From an uncultured Eubacteriales bacterium (GTDB lineage: Bacteria; Bacillota; Clostridia; Oscillospirales; Acutalibacteraceae): 64,000 nt of DNA. Below are positions 43,062-52,831 of the stretch, piece after piece. Positions within the stretch are counted from its first letter, which is position 1. Each line of letters starts with the position of its first letter. The stretch covers positions 124,001 to 188,000 of the forward strand of contig CAKSPZ010000001.1 in the NCBI GenBank assembly GCA_934486635.1, in the 5' to 3' direction. The notes under the pieces are model-generated. The model did not search any database, was not told the DNA's origin, and worked only from the letters and a program-made list of their open reading frames with translations. A program made the position numbers and the translations under genes.

Positions 43062-44253
43062 TGTTCTTACTGTTTCACAGCTTAATCTTTATATAAAATC
43101 TGCTTTTGATGCAGATAAAAACCTTGAGAATGTATTTTTATCTGGGGAAATTTCAAATTTTACCGACCATTATCAATCTGGACATCTATATTTTTCATTA
43201 AAAGATAATAAGTGTGTAATAAAAGCAATGATGTTTTCAAGTTTTGCTAAAAGAATAAAGTTTAAACCACAAAATGGAATGAAAGTTATTTTACGAGGCA
43301 GGGTTTCAGTTTATGAACCGTCAGGCGTTTATCAAATATATGTTGAAGACATGCAACCTGAAGGCTTGGGAGCATTGAACCTTGCTTTTGAACAACTAAA
43401 AGAAAAGCTTTCAAAAGAAGGACTTTTCGATGAACAACGTAAAAAACCGTTGCCTCAATACCCTCAAAGAATTGGTGTTATTACATCAGATACTGGTGCG
43501 GTATTTTGGGATATACAAAATATTTTAAAAAGAAGATTTCCATTAGCAGAGATAGTTTTTAGGCCAACTTTAGTGCAAGGTCAATTAGCAAGTGGAAAAA
43601 TTATAGATGCAATAAATGAGTTTAACAAAGATTCTTTGTGTGATGTTTTAATAATTGCACGTGGGGGAGGGTCTGTTGAAGATTTATGGGCTTTTAATGA
43701 TGAAACTCTTGCAAGAACAATCGCTAATTCAAAAATACCAATAGTTTCAGCTGTAGGACATGAAACAGATTTTACAATATGCGATTTTGTGGCAGATCTT
43801 AGGGCTCCTACACCATCAGCAGCAGCAGAACTTGTTGCACCGGATATAAAAAATTTAATTTCTTATTTAGAATATAACTTGTCTTATATCAGATCGATGA
43901 CTTTATGTAAAATAAGTGATTATAAAAAGAATATTGATGATTTAACGAAACGTGGAATGCTCAACAGTCCTCAAAATATTTTGAGTGGAAAAAAAGCTGT
44001 TGTAGATGCGTTATCAGGAAATTTGAAATTAAGCTTTAAAGATTCATTATATAAAAATAAAGAAAAATTTTTATTTTTGGCAAGTAAGCTGGATGCCTTG
44101 AGTCCGTTAAAACTTATGGCTGCAGGGTATAGTGTGGCTGTCGATAATGAAAATAAGATTGTGAATAGTGTAAATGATGTAAAAATAAATGATAAAATTA
44201 AATTAATTGTGCCGGATGGAAAAGTATTATGTGAGGTAAAAGAAGTATTATAG
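43051..44253 (+). CDS. xseA: Exodeoxyribonuclease VII large subunit
   Basis: The 400-residue protein has an N-terminal OB fold (NVFLSGEISNFTDHYQSGHLYFSL) and the catalytic domain with IGVITSDTGAV, DVLIIARGGGSVEDLWAFND, SAVGHETDFTICDFVADLRAPTPSAAAE, then coiled coil. With XseB it degrades single-stranded DNA. It overlaps the preceding gene by 11 bp and is directly followed by xseB. Confidence 0.97.
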   Translation: MNINVLTVSQLNLYIKSAFDADKNLENVFLSGEISNFTDHYQSGHLYFSLKDNKCVIKAMMFSSFAKRIKFKPQNGMKVILRGRVSVYEPSGVYQIYVEDMQPEGLGALNLAFEQLKEKLSKEGLFDEQRKKPLPQYPQRIGVITSDTGAVFWDIQNILKRRFPLAEIVFRPTLVQGQLASGKIIDAINEFNKDSLCDVLIIARGGGSVEDLWAFNDETLARTIANSKIPIVSAVGHETDFTICDFVADLRAPTPSAAAELVAPDIKNLISYLEYNLSYIRSMTLCKISDYKKNIDDLTKRGMLNSPQNILSGKKAVVDALSGNLKLSFKDSLYKNKEKFLFLASKLDALSPLKLMAAGYSVAVDNENKIVNSVNDVKINDKIKLIVPDGKVLCEVKEVL

Positions 44254-44266
44254 GGTGGTGATATTT

Positions 44267-44482
44267 TTGAAAAATGAAAAATCTTTCGAAGGTGAATTAA
44301 AAAAACTTGAGGCAATAGTCAGCAAACTTGAAAATGGTTCGGAATCATTAGAAGATTCTTTAAAATTATTTGAGCAAGGTACTAAAATAGCTAACTACTG
44401 CCATGAGGTTTTACAAACTGCAGAACAAAAGATAATTGATTTATCAAAAAATAAAATATATGAGGAGAAAAATAATGAGTAA
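44267..44482 (+). CDS. xseB: Exodeoxyribonuclease VII small subunit
   Basis: The 71-residue helical protein has the XseB pattern FEGELKKLEAIVSKLENGS, then LEDSLKLFEQGTKIANYCH. Several copies wrap around the coiled coil of XseA. The start TTG at 44267 is chosen because GGGTGGTG lies 6 nt upstream; the GTGs at 44255 and 44258 fall inside that ribosome site. Confidence 0.95.
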   Translation: MKNEKSFEGELKKLEAIVSKLENGSESLEDSLKLFEQGTKIANYCHEVLQTAEQKIIDLSKNKIYEEKNNE

Positions 44483-45356
44483 TTTTAACGATTATGCTGA
44501 ATTAATAAATAATAAATTATTGGAGTATTTACCTGATAAAAATAATTTGCAAAAAACTGTGGTAGAAGCTATGGAATATAGCCTTAAAGCAGGAGGAAAA
44601 AGAATAAGACCTGTTTTAGCATTAGAATTTTGTAGAGTTTGTGGGGGAGATATTAATAAAGCCTTGCCATTTGCTTGTGCAATTGAGATGTCTCATACTT
44701 ATTCATTAATTCATGATGATTTACCATGTATGGATGATGACGATTTTAGAAGAGGAAGACCTTCAAATCACGTAGTGTTCGGCGAAGCTATGGCAACCTT
44801 GGCAGGAGATGCACTATTAACAAGAGCTTTTGAAATTATGTTGGCTCCTGAAACAGTAAAAAATGTGGGCGCTGATAAGGCAGTAAAAGCAGCTTCTTGT
44901 TTGGCAGATAATTTGGGTGTTTATGGAATGGTAGGTGGCCAAGTTATTGACCTTGAAAGTGAAAATAAAATAGTAGGCCAAGATGTTTTAGATAATATGC
45001 ATAAATTAAAAACCGGTGCCCTTATTACTGCATGTGCTAAAATAGGCTGCATAATAGCAGGCGCTAGTGAGGATAAAATTAAAGCAGCGGTTAATTATGC
45101 AAAAGCCATTGGCCTTGCATTTCAAATAGTTGATGACATACTCGATGTAACTTCTACTACAGAAAAATTGGGCAAAAAAGTTGGTAGTGATAAAGACGAA
45201 AATAAATCAACTTATGTATCAATTATGGGATTAGATAAATCAAGACAAACTGTAAAAGAGCTCACAGATAAAGCTTTAAGTGCTCTCGATGAGTTTGGTG
45301 ATGATAATGAGTTTTTAAAGAATTTGGCGATATCTTTGGCCAATAGGGAAAAATAA
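44475..45356 (+). CDS. ispA: Polyprenyl (farnesyl/geranyl) diphosphate synthase
   Basis: The 293-residue enzyme has both aspartate-rich metal sites, DDLPCMDDDDFRRGRPSNH and QIVDDILDVTS, and GGKRIRPVLALE and the KTG segment typical of short-chain trans-prenyltransferases. It condenses IPP with allylic diphosphates to make FPP. It overlaps xseB by 8 bp, with ribosome site AGGAG, and lies upstream of dxs in the same operon, so precursor and chain-building enzymes are co-expressed. Confidence 0.95.
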   Translation: MSNFNDYAELINNKLLEYLPDKNNLQKTVVEAMEYSLKAGGKRIRPVLALEFCRVCGGDINKALPFACAIEMSHTYSLIHDDLPCMDDDDFRRGRPSNHVVFGEAMATLAGDALLTRAFEIMLAPETVKNVGADKAVKAASCLADNLGVYGMVGGQVIDLESENKIVGQDVLDNMHKLKTGALITACAKIGCIIAGASEDKIKAAVNYAKAIGLAFQIVDDILDVTSTTEKLGKKVGSDKDENKSTYVSIMGLDKSRQTVKELTDKALSALDEFGDDNEFLKNLAISLANREK

Positions 45357-45417
45357 TTTGAATATTATGTATTATAATGATACAATATGAGTTATTATAC
45401 GAAAAGGTTTGATAAAA

Positions 45418-47325
45418 ATGTTACAGAAAAATCTTTTGGGTGGAATTAAATCCCCTAAAGATATAAAAAATATGTCCATTGAAAATTTGGAGGAACTTTG
45501 TGCAGAAATAAGAGAAAAAATAATAAAAACGGTTTCTCAAAACGGAGGTCATTTAGCTTCTAATTTGGGAACCGTTGAGCTTACGGTAGCAATGCACAAG
45601 GTTTTTGATTGTCCAAAAGATCAAATAATCTGGGATGTGGGACATCAATGCTATACACATAAAATTTTAACTGGTAGATTGGATAAATTAGATACTATAA
45701 GAAAAGAAAATGGGATATCCGGTTTTACAAGAAGAGATGAAAGTGTTTATGACCCGTTTAGTTCAGGACATAGCAGTACTTCTATTTCAGCAGCTTTTGG
45801 CCTTTTAAATGCAAAAAATATTAAATCTGAATCAGGAAAAGTTGTAGCAGTAATTGGAGATGGTGCACTTTCTGGTGGTCTAGCTTATGAAGGAATCAAT
45901 AACGCTGGTGCATTTAAAAAGAATTTTATTGTTATATTAAATGACAATAAAATGTCAATATCAAAAAATGTGGGTTCAATGGCAAGATATCTTTCAGCTA
46001 TTAGAACGAGAGGGATATATCTTAGAACAAAAAGCAGAGTCGATAAGGTTCTAAATAAAATTCCTGTAATGGGAAATTTTACGAGGAAATTAATCTTAAA
46101 ATCAACATCAACTGTAAAAGATTTGATTTATAATGGAACAATATTTGAAAATTTAGGATTTATGTATTATGGACCAATAGATGGTCATGATATAAAGGCA
46201 CTTATAAAAGTGTTACAGGTAGCAAAAGAAAAAGATAGACCAGTTTTAATTCATGTTAACACTACAAAAGGAAAAGGATATTCATTTGCAGAAAAAAATC
46301 CAAAATTGTTTCATGGAATTTCGTGTTTTGATGTAAAAACAGGAGAACATGGTGTATCTACAGGGGATTTTTCTTCGGTATTTGGAAAAGAATTATCTAT
46401 GATTGCAAAAAAAGACGATAGAATTTGTGCTATCACTGCAGCTATGAAATTAGGAACAGGTCTTTCATATTTTGCAAAAAATTTTAAAAATAGATTTTTT
46501 GATGTGGGAATTGCTGAAGGACATGCGGTTACTTTTGCAGGAGGACTTGCAGCTGGTGGAATGATTCCTGTTTTTGCTGTTTATTCTACATTCTTACAGA
46601 GAAGTTATGACCAAATAATACACGATGCGGCTCTTCAAAAATTAAAAATAGTTTTAGCCATAGACAGGGCTGGAATTGTAGGAGAAGATGGGGAAACTCA
46701 TCAGGGACTTTTTGATGTTTCTTTTTTAAATGCAATTCCTAATGTTACTATTTTTTCACCAAGTTTTTTTGATGAAATTGGGCCAATGTTAAATAAGGCT
46801 ATTTATGATACAGAAGGTGTTTGTGCAATTAGATACCCAAGAGGGTCTCAAATGTATATGCCTGAAGATTTTATTTTAAGCGGAAATACTTTCGATATAT
46901 ATGGAGATTCTAAAAATTGTGATAATTTAATAGTTACTTATGGAAGAACTTTTTCACAAGCATGTATTGCAAAAGAAAGACTGGAAACACAAGGTGTAAA
47001 TGTTTGTATTATGAAACTAAATCAAATTAAACCTATAGATGATGAAGCTATATTATTTGCTAAACAGTTTAAAAATATATTTTTCTTTGAAGAAGGTATG
47101 CTGTCAGGAGGAGTAGGCGAAAACTTTAATTATAAGCTTACTTCTATCAACAACTATAAGGGAAATTTTTATTTGACCGCTATTGATAATAAATTTGTAG
47201 TACAAGCTACTGTTAAAGATACATTACATAAGCTAAACCTTGATGCAGATGGAATAGAAAAAATAATTATACGGAGAGTTGGTCGTTTTGGTAAACAAAA
47301 AAAGATTGGATGTATTAGTGTTTGA
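45418..47325 (+). CDS. dxs: 1-deoxy-D-xylulose-5-phosphate synthase
   Basis: The 635-residue thiamine-diphosphate enzyme shows HLASNLGTVELTVAMH, DVGHQCYTHKILTGR, FSSGHSSTSISAAFG, the ThDP motif VIGDGALSGGLAYEG, and the transketolase region with DVGIAEGHAVTFAGGLA. It makes DXP from pyruvate and glyceraldehyde-3-phosphate, the first step of the MEP isoprenoid pathway. ATG 45418 is preferred over an in-frame TTG at 45409 that overlaps the ribosome site AAAAGG. Its last 38 bp overlap tlyA. Confidence 0.97.
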   Translation: MLQKNLLGGIKSPKDIKNMSIENLEELCAEIREKIIKTVSQNGGHLASNLGTVELTVAMHKVFDCPKDQIIWDVGHQCYTHKILTGRLDKLDTIRKENGISGFTRRDESVYDPFSSGHSSTSISAAFGLLNAKNIKSESGKVVAVIGDGALSGGLAYEGINNAGAFKKNFIVILNDNKMSISKNVGSMARYLSAIRTRGIYLRTKSRVDKVLNKIPVMGNFTRKLILKSTSTVKDLIYNGTIFENLGFMYYGPIDGHDIKALIKVLQVAKEKDRPVLIHVNTTKGKGYSFAEKNPKLFHGISCFDVKTGEHGVSTGDFSSVFGKELSMIAKKDDRICAITAAMKLGTGLSYFAKNFKNRFFDVGIAEGHAVTFAGGLAAGGMIPVFAVYSTFLQRSYDQIIHDAALQKLKIVLAIDRAGIVGEDGETHQGLFDVSFLNAIPNVTIFSPSFFDEIGPMLNKAIYDTEGVCAIRYPRGSQMYMPEDFILSGNTFDIYGDSKNCDNLIVTYGRTFSQACIAKERLETQGVNVCIMKLNQIKPIDDEAILFAKQFKNIFFFEEGMLSGGVGENFNYKLTSINNYKGNFYLTAIDNKFVVQATVKDTLHKLNLDADGIEKIIIRRVGRFGKQKKIGCISV

Positions 47326-48097
47326 AAGAGGTATGGCACAGAGTAGAGAAAAAGCACGTGCAATTATAATGTCCGGAAATGTTTATGTGGAAAATCAAAA
47401 AGCAGATAAGCCCGGGACAGTATATAAAGAAGATATTAATATAGAAGTGAGAAGTCCTCAAATATCTTATGTAAGTCGTGGTGGGCTGAAATTAGAAAAG
47501 GCAATAAATTCTTTTAATATAGATTTAAATGATAAGATTACTATGGATATAGGTGCTTCTACAGGTGGATTTACTGATTGTATGTTACAAAATGGTGCAA
47601 AAAAAGTTTATTCAGTTGATGTAGGTTATGGTCAACTTGCGTGGTCTCTTAGGAATGATAGTAGAGTAGTTAATCTTGAACGAACTAATATAAGATATAT
47701 AGATGAAAATGCGGTACCAGATAAACTCGATTTTTTTAGCGTAGATGTATCTTTTATATCATTAAAATTAGTTTTACCTGTTGCAAGAAAATTTATGAAG
47801 GATAACGCGACTGCAGTTTGCTTGATAAAGCCTCAATTTGAAGCAGGTAAAGAAAATGTAGGCAAAAACGGTGTTGTCAGAGATAAAAATATACATGTTG
47901 ATGTAATAAAAAATATTTGTACCTTTGTTTTAAATAATGGATTTGATATTTTAGGTTTGGATTATTCACCAGTTAAAGGTCCTAAGGGAAATATTGAATA
48001 TCTTATTTATATAAAAAAATCAGATAGTATCGAAAGTTCATTGGATTTTGATATTTGTAATTTGGTTGAAGAGTCACATAAGGAGCTTAACAAATAG
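47288..48097 (+). CDS. tlyA: TlyA-family RNA methyltransferase/hemolysin-like protein
   Basis: The 269-residue protein has an N-terminal S4 RNA-binding domain (RLDVLVFERGMAQSREKARA) and an FtsJ-like methyltransferase domain with the AdoMet motif MDIGASTGGFTDCMLQNGA and SVDVGYGQLAW. TlyA family members 2'-O-methylate rRNA; a hemolysin activity has also been claimed. The start TTG at 47288 is taken because GGAGA lies about 10 nt before it. The dxs-tlyA-nadK order is conserved in Clostridia. Confidence 0.93.
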   Translation: MVNKKRLDVLVFERGMAQSREKARAIIMSGNVYVENQKADKPGTVYKEDINIEVRSPQISYVSRGGLKLEKAINSFNIDLNDKITMDIGASTGGFTDCMLQNGAKKVYSVDVGYGQLAWSLRNDSRVVNLERTNIRYIDENAVPDKLDFFSVDVSFISLKLVLPVARKFMKDNATAVCLIKPQFEAGKENVGKNGVVRDKNIHVDVIKNICTFVLNNGFDILGLDYSPVKGPKGNIEYLIYIKKSDSIESSLDFDICNLVEESHKELNK

Positions 48098-48118
48098 TTG
48101 TATAAGGTGATCTGTAAT

Positions 48119-48976
48119 ATGAAAATAGCCATTTGTCCCAACATTATAAAAGATAAGTCGTTTTTTTATACACTTCAAGTTATAGAAAAATTAAAAACTC
48201 TTAAAGTGGAAATTTTAATGAGTAAAGAATATTTAAAATATATAAATAATAATGAAAGTATATATTTTTATGATGATATAGAAGATTTAATATATAATAG
48301 TGATATAGTGTTAACTATAGGCGGAGATGGAACATTAATAAAGTTTGCAAAGTATGCAGCAAATTATGAAAAACCAATTTTAGGTATAAACCTTGGTAGG
48401 GTAGGATTTTTGACTGGCCTTGAAAAAAATGAGCTTTTTAAATTAGATTTGTTGTGTAAAAATGATTTTAAAATACAAAAAAGAACAATGCTTAAGATTA
48501 CAACTGAAAGTGAAACAAATAAAACCTTTTTTGCAGTTAATGACATGGTTGTTTCTAGAGGGGAATTGTCAAAAATTATAGATTTTTCTATTTTTCTTGA
48601 TGGGAATGAAGTATGTAATTATCGTGCGGATGGAATTATTGTGTCAACTTCAACTGGCTCTACGGCATATTCACTTTCAGCAGGTGGACCGATTGTTGAT
48701 CCATCGCTTGACTGCATGATACTTACTCCAATATGTTCACATTCAATGTTTGCAAGACCAATCGTTTTTTCAAACCAAGCGTCTGTAATTGTAAATGTAA
48801 AATCAAGAGAAAATAGTAAAGTGTTTTTGTACGTGGATGGAAATAATGTGTTAGAAGTGACCGATTGTAATAAAATAAAAGTAGAATGTTCTAACAAAAC
48901 AATAAGTATGATATCCTTTGATGAGCGTAGTTTTTATAAAAGATTATCAGAAAAATTATCAGCTAGGGTAAATTAA
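48119..48976 (+). CDS. nadK: NAD kinase
   Basis: The 285-residue protein has the NAD-kinase motifs TIGGDGTLIKFAK, GINLGRVGFLTGL and the NAD-binding STSTGSTAYSLSAGGPIV. It phosphorylates NAD+ to NADP+ and is essential in most bacteria. ATG 48119 follows AAGGTGA with 8 nt spacing; the frame reaches back to a TTG at 48098 before that site. The argR and recN genes that usually follow in Clostridia are missing here. Confidence 0.95.
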   Translation: MKIAICPNIIKDKSFFYTLQVIEKLKTLKVEILMSKEYLKYINNNESIYFYDDIEDLIYNSDIVLTIGGDGTLIKFAKYAANYEKPILGINLGRVGFLTGLEKNELFKLDLLCKNDFKIQKRTMLKITTESETNKTFFAVNDMVVSRGELSKIIDFSIFLDGNEVCNYRADGIIVSTSTGSTAYSLSAGGPIVDPSLDCMILTPICSHSMFARPIVFSNQASVIVNVKSRENSKVFLYVDGNNVLEVTDCNKIKVECSNKTISMISFDERSFYKRLSEKLSARVN

Positions 48977-49133
48977 AAAGCTTTGTTAGTTTAAAATAAA
49001 AAATACAGTTATTTTAAAATCTTGATGTGCATATATACAAAATTCACTTTTTTTCGAAAAAACAAAAATAAGTGACTTAAAGTATGATAAAATAAATTAA
49101 TATAAAGTAAATTTTTAAATGGAGAGTATGCTT

Positions 49134-49658
49134 ATGAAAAAAATGTTATCAGTTATTTTATCTTGGTCTCTTCTTTTAACACCAGTAAATACAACTTGTT
49201 TTGCAAAGACATATTATGATTCCCAATATTGTGAAAATAAAGAGCAAAGAGTTATAAGAGAAAACAATGATAAACCTATTATAATAAATAATAATATAAG
49301 TGCTAGAGCAGACGCTAAGGCTGAGGCAGGTAATAGTAAATTTTTAGGATTATTAAAATTATTAGTAGGGTTAGTTGGAATTTATGCAGCTGCTAAAATT
49401 ATTAATCAAATTGTGGATTCAACCAAGGAAGCAATGGCTCCTCTCATTTCGGCAATGACATCATTAATAAATAAAAAAGAAGCAGACTCCGGACAGCATA
49501 GTAATGATTTTAAAGATGATAAAGAACATAACTTTTCAACAGATGAAATGCAAAGTTTAGATATATTTTCAATGGTTTTAAAATTTGTTAAAAGTACGTT
49601 CGTTTCTAAGTTTTCGGCTGAGTCTTTATTTTCTAAGTTTTCAACTGAATCTTTATGA
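49134..49658 (+). CDS. Exported or membrane-anchored small protein with C-terminal tandem repeat
   Basis: I do not recognise this 174-residue protein. A signal peptide (MKKMLSVILSWSLLL, then NTTCFAK) is followed by a short polar stretch, a hydrophobic segment at about residues 70-92 (LLKLLVGLVGIYAAAKIINQIV), a polar region and a C-terminus in which SKFSAESLF and SKFSTESL are tandem copies. The DNA shows the copies as a 27-bp period near 49608-49656. The overall layout, signal peptide then a hydrophobic segment near residue 80-100, resembles the AAA+ protein at 16164. ATG 49134 follows GGAGAG. Confidence 0.65.
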   Translation: MKKMLSVILSWSLLLTPVNTTCFAKTYYDSQYCENKEQRVIRENNDKPIIINNNISARADAKAEAGNSKFLGLLKLLVGLVGIYAAAKIINQIVDSTKEAMAPLISAMTSLINKKEADSGQHSNDFKDDKEHNFSTDEMQSLDIFSMVLKFVKSTFVSKFSAESLFSKFSTESL

Positions 49659-49678
49659 TATTTAATAATTAATTTTAT

Positions 49679-49714
49679 AAAATAGCCAAGGAATATTCCT
49701 TGGCTATTTTTAAT
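49679..49714. terminator. Bidirectional terminator between convergent genes
   Basis: A perfect 32-bp palindrome (49679-49710) centred on GGAATATTCC with A/T tracts at both ends serves the exported-protein gene and the minus-strand channel gene. Confidence 0.88.
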
Positions 49715-50126
49715 CTTTTATTTGTTTGATTTTTTTAGAAATTTCAACAAGTTCATCATGTGATAAGTTAGGAAGGTTTTCAAGTTGATCTAAAAACAGT
49801 AATCGACTTTTTTTAACTTTTAATTTCAAAGTTTCAGAATAAAGACTTACTACTATGCCGGGAATAAGTGCAACTATAAACACAGCATAAATACTAAGAA
49901 GTATAGATAAAAATCTACCAAGTGAAGTAATAACTTTAATATCACCAAACCCAATAGTGGATACGACAGAAAAACTGTACCATATACCGTCAGAAAAATT
50001 GTTTATATTAGGTTCAATGAACATAAAACATAATGATGATAAAAAGAAAAATAAAATAAAGCCAGTAAGAAGTTTATCACTATCAGTTAGTTTTAAAATT
50101 TTCCAAACTATTTTTATTTTTTTCAC
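49710..50126 (-). CDS. Two-helix potassium channel
   Basis: The 138-residue protein has TM1 (LLTGFILFFFLSSLCFMF), a pore helix and selectivity filter STIGFGD (a TVGYGD variant) and TM2 (LSILLSIYAVFIVALIPGIV), followed by a short helical cytoplasmic tail. There is no RCK domain. It is an Ion_trans_2-type K+ channel. The start GTG at 50126 is chosen because AGGAG lies 8 nt before it; the ATG at 50147 has no ribosome site. Confidence 0.85.
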   Translation of the reverse strand: MKKIKIVWKILKLTDSDKLLTGFILFFFLSSLCFMFIEPNINNFSDGIWYSFSVVSTIGFGDIKVITSLGRFLSILLSIYAVFIVALIPGIVVSLYSETLKLKVKKSRLLFLDQLENLPNLSHDELVEISKKIKQIKD

Positions 50127-50206
50127 GTAACCAACTCCTATATACATTTATAAGTATATAGTATAATATGTTTTTTTATATTTCAATAATTTAATTAAAC
50201 TTAATT

Positions 50207-50524
50207 TTAACTGCATAAGTCTTCCAGTAATGTATTAAGTTCAACTTGACTGTTAACAACAATACCTTCTTTTAATCGTTCCTGATCTAATTTGGGTAAA
50301 GTATTTGTACAAACTTCAGTTACCTTAAAAGGAGTATCTGAGTTATCTTCAAAGACAGCAATGTTACCGTTGAAGTCTTTAATAATATATGATAAACTAT
50401 TACTTGGTGTTTCAGCGTTATTGTTTGATGCATTGGATTTATGGTTTATTATAGGAATAGCAACTACTGATACCAATACACATAATAAAACAAAACAATA
50501 TGAACTAATTATAATTTTCCTCAT
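50207..50524 (-). CDS. BofC C-terminal domain-like protein
   Basis: The 105-residue protein has one N-terminal membrane segment (IIISSYCFVLLCVLVSVVAI), a Ser/Asn-rich linker and a domain reading YIIKDFNGNIAVFE, then TPFKVTEVCTNTLPKLDQERL and KEGIVVNSQVELNTLLED. This pattern is common in clostridial proteins related to the BofC C-terminal domain. BofC in Bacillus tunes SigK activation through SpoIVB. Here it lies in a region with sigK 7 kb away; a direct link is inference. The ribosome site is AGGTGAT on the minus strand. Confidence 0.75.
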   Translation of the reverse strand: MRKIIISSYCFVLLCVLVSVVAIPIINHKSNASNNNAETPSNSLSYIIKDFNGNIAVFEDNSDTPFKVTEVCTNTLPKLDQERLKEGIVVNSQVELNTLLEDLCS

Positions 50525-50647
50525 AATATCACCTCAAAAATTCACTGAGTACGTCTATTTGCTGATATTATTTGAGGATTTTTTAAAATTATTCCTATTT
50601 GTTAAATTGTTTTTATTTGAATATTTATAATAGGAGAGGGCTTATTA

Positions 50648-52831
50648 ATGTTTAGAAAGACAGATATAAATAAATATAATGAAAATATGTCTGAAATTGT
50701 AAAATATAAAAAGTTTAATAAAGAAAAAAGTATACCAGTAAAATGTTTGATGACCACAGGTATAATTTTTTTAATAAATATAATTATTTTTTCTGTTATA
50801 TTTATAGGTTACATATTTAGCGTGTCTGGAGATAAAATTGAATATGATATAAGAGCAAATAAATTAAAGCTTACCAGTATAATATACGTGATGGATGAAA
50901 ACGGAAATATGACTGAATATAATAAGGCATATGGTTCAGAAAATAGAATATGGGTAGACTTTGATGATATTCCTCAACATATGAAAGATGCTATTATTGC
51001 AATAGAAGATAAACGTTTTTATAATCATAAAGGTGTTGATTTTATTAGGACAAGCGGTGCAACATTTAATTTATTAATAGGAAAAGGCAGTTACGGTGGG
51101 TCTACATTAACACAACAGCTTATAAAAAATTTAACCGAAGAAAATGGAGTTAGTATTACCAGAAAGGTAAAAGAAATTTTTAGGGCAATTAATTTTGAAA
51201 AAGATTATTCAAAAGATGAAATCTTGGAAGCATATTTAAATATTGTTAATTTTGGTAATGGATGCAGAGGAGTACAAGCAGCTGCAACTACTTATTTTAA
51301 TAAACCTATAAAGGATTGCTCTATAGCTCAATGTGCAGCTATTGCGGGAATAACACAAAATCCTACAGCTTTTAATCCGCTGGTACATCCGGAAAATAAT
51401 CAAAAACGAAGAGAAACTGTTTTACATGAAATGTTTGTACAAGGAAAAATTACAGAACAAGAATATAACGATGCTATGCTGGAATCTAAAAATATGAAAT
51501 TTGCTTCAAATAAATCGATTAATTGGGAAAATGAAAATGTACCTATTAGAAATTGGTATGCAGAAGCTTTATTTAATGACATAATATCGGATTTGACAGA
51601 GAAGTATAAAATTAGTAAAGCCTCTGCACAAGAAATATTATTTAAACAAGGTTTAAAAATATATTGTGCAGTTGACGAAAAAGCACAACAAGCAGCTGAA
51701 TCTGTTATAGCAAATGATTCATTAATGCCAAAAGATAAAAATTTGGAGCTAGGGTATATGATGATGGACTTTGATGGGCGCGTGCTTGCAAGTATAGGGT
51801 CAAGAACTAAAAAGACAGGAAATATGCTTTTTGATAGAGCTAATGCTGCAAAACGTCAACCAGGTTCAAGTATAAAACCAATTTCTGTTTATGCTCCAGC
51901 TATAGATATTGGCCTTTATAATTATGCATCTACAGTTAAGGATGAACCATTACCTAATTTTTATGGTGAAGGAAAACCAGGACCTAATAACTGGTATAAA
52001 TCTTATAAAGGAAATGTGTCATTAGTATGGGCTATACAGCAGTCAGCTAATGCACCTGCAGCACAAGTATTAAAAGAGCTTACTTATCAAAAAAGTTTTG
52101 ACTTTTTAACTAAGAAATTAGGATTTCAAAATTTGACTGAAGAAGATAAAACTTCAAGTGGGGCCCTTTCATTGGGTGGACTTCACAATGGATTTACAGT
52201 TAGAGAAATGACTGCAGCCTTCCAAATATTTGGAAATAATGGCGTGTATAATAAACCGTATACATATTTTTATGTACTAGATAGAAATGGAAAAGTACTG
52301 CTTGATAATAGAGATAAGGTTGGAAAAAGAGCGATAAGTTCGCAAACTGCTACTATAATGAATAGACTGTTAAGAAATGTTGTAGTTAGCGGAACAGGTA
52401 GAGGTGCTGATATAGAAAATTGGGAAGTCATTGGAAAAACAGGAACTACAAATGATGATAAGGATAGTTGGTTTATAGGAATGACACCTCAGGCTGTTGC
52501 AGGAATATGGACAGGATATGATTCACCTAAAAGAATAAAGGAAACAACGTTTGCTAAAAGAATTTGGCGAGAAATAATGTCTAGGTATTTAAATGGAAAA
52601 TCCCCTAAGCAATATCAATATGATAAAAATGTAAAAGAATGTCAATATTGTTTGGAGTCCGGCGAAATAGCAATTCCAGGAGTTTGTCCGTCTACGGCTA
52701 CAGGATATTTTTCAAATAATAATATGCCAGGAGCTTGTTCAAAGCATACAGGATTTGAATTTAAAACAGACGAAATTAATAACTCAACAGCAGTCCCTGA
52801 CCAGGAAATACCAGAAGATTTAATAGAATAG
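50648..52831 (+). CDS. Class A penicillin-binding protein (PBP1A type)
   Basis: The 727-residue protein has a cytoplasmic N-terminus, one membrane helix (TTGIIFLINIIIFSVIFIGY), a GT51 glycosyltransferase domain (IEDKRFYNHKGVDF, YGGSTLTQQLIKNL) and a transpeptidase domain with SxxK in GSSIKPI, SxN in SAN and KTGTTNDDKDSWFIG. A Cys-containing C-terminal tail (CQYCLESGEIAIPGVC) is common in clostridial PBPs. It both polymerises and crosslinks peptidoglycan outside the membrane. Ribosome site: GGAGAGG. Confidence 0.96.
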   Translation: MFRKTDINKYNENMSEIVKYKKFNKEKSIPVKCLMTTGIIFLINIIIFSVIFIGYIFSVSGDKIEYDIRANKLKLTSIIYVMDENGNMTEYNKAYGSENRIWVDFDDIPQHMKDAIIAIEDKRFYNHKGVDFIRTSGATFNLLIGKGSYGGSTLTQQLIKNLTEENGVSITRKVKEIFRAINFEKDYSKDEILEAYLNIVNFGNGCRGVQAAATTYFNKPIKDCSIAQCAAIAGITQNPTAFNPLVHPENNQKRRETVLHEMFVQGKITEQEYNDAMLESKNMKFASNKSINWENENVPIRNWYAEALFNDIISDLTEKYKISKASAQEILFKQGLKIYCAVDEKAQQAAESVIANDSLMPKDKNLELGYMMMDFDGRVLASIGSRTKKTGNMLFDRANAAKRQPGSSIKPISVYAPAIDIGLYNYASTVKDEPLPNFYGEGKPGPNNWYKSYKGNVSLVWAIQQSANAPAAQVLKELTYQKSFDFLTKKLGFQNLTEEDKTSSGALSLGGLHNGFTVREMTAAFQIFGNNGVYNKPYTYFYVLDRNGKVLLDNRDKVGKRAISSQTATIMNRLLRNVVVSGTGRGADIENWEVIGKTGTTNDDKDSWFIGMTPQAVAGIWTGYDSPKRIKETTFAKRIWREIMSRYLNGKSPKQYQYDKNVKECQYCLESGEIAIPGVCPSTATGYFSNNNMPGACSKHTGFEFKTDEINNSTAVPDQEIPEDLIE

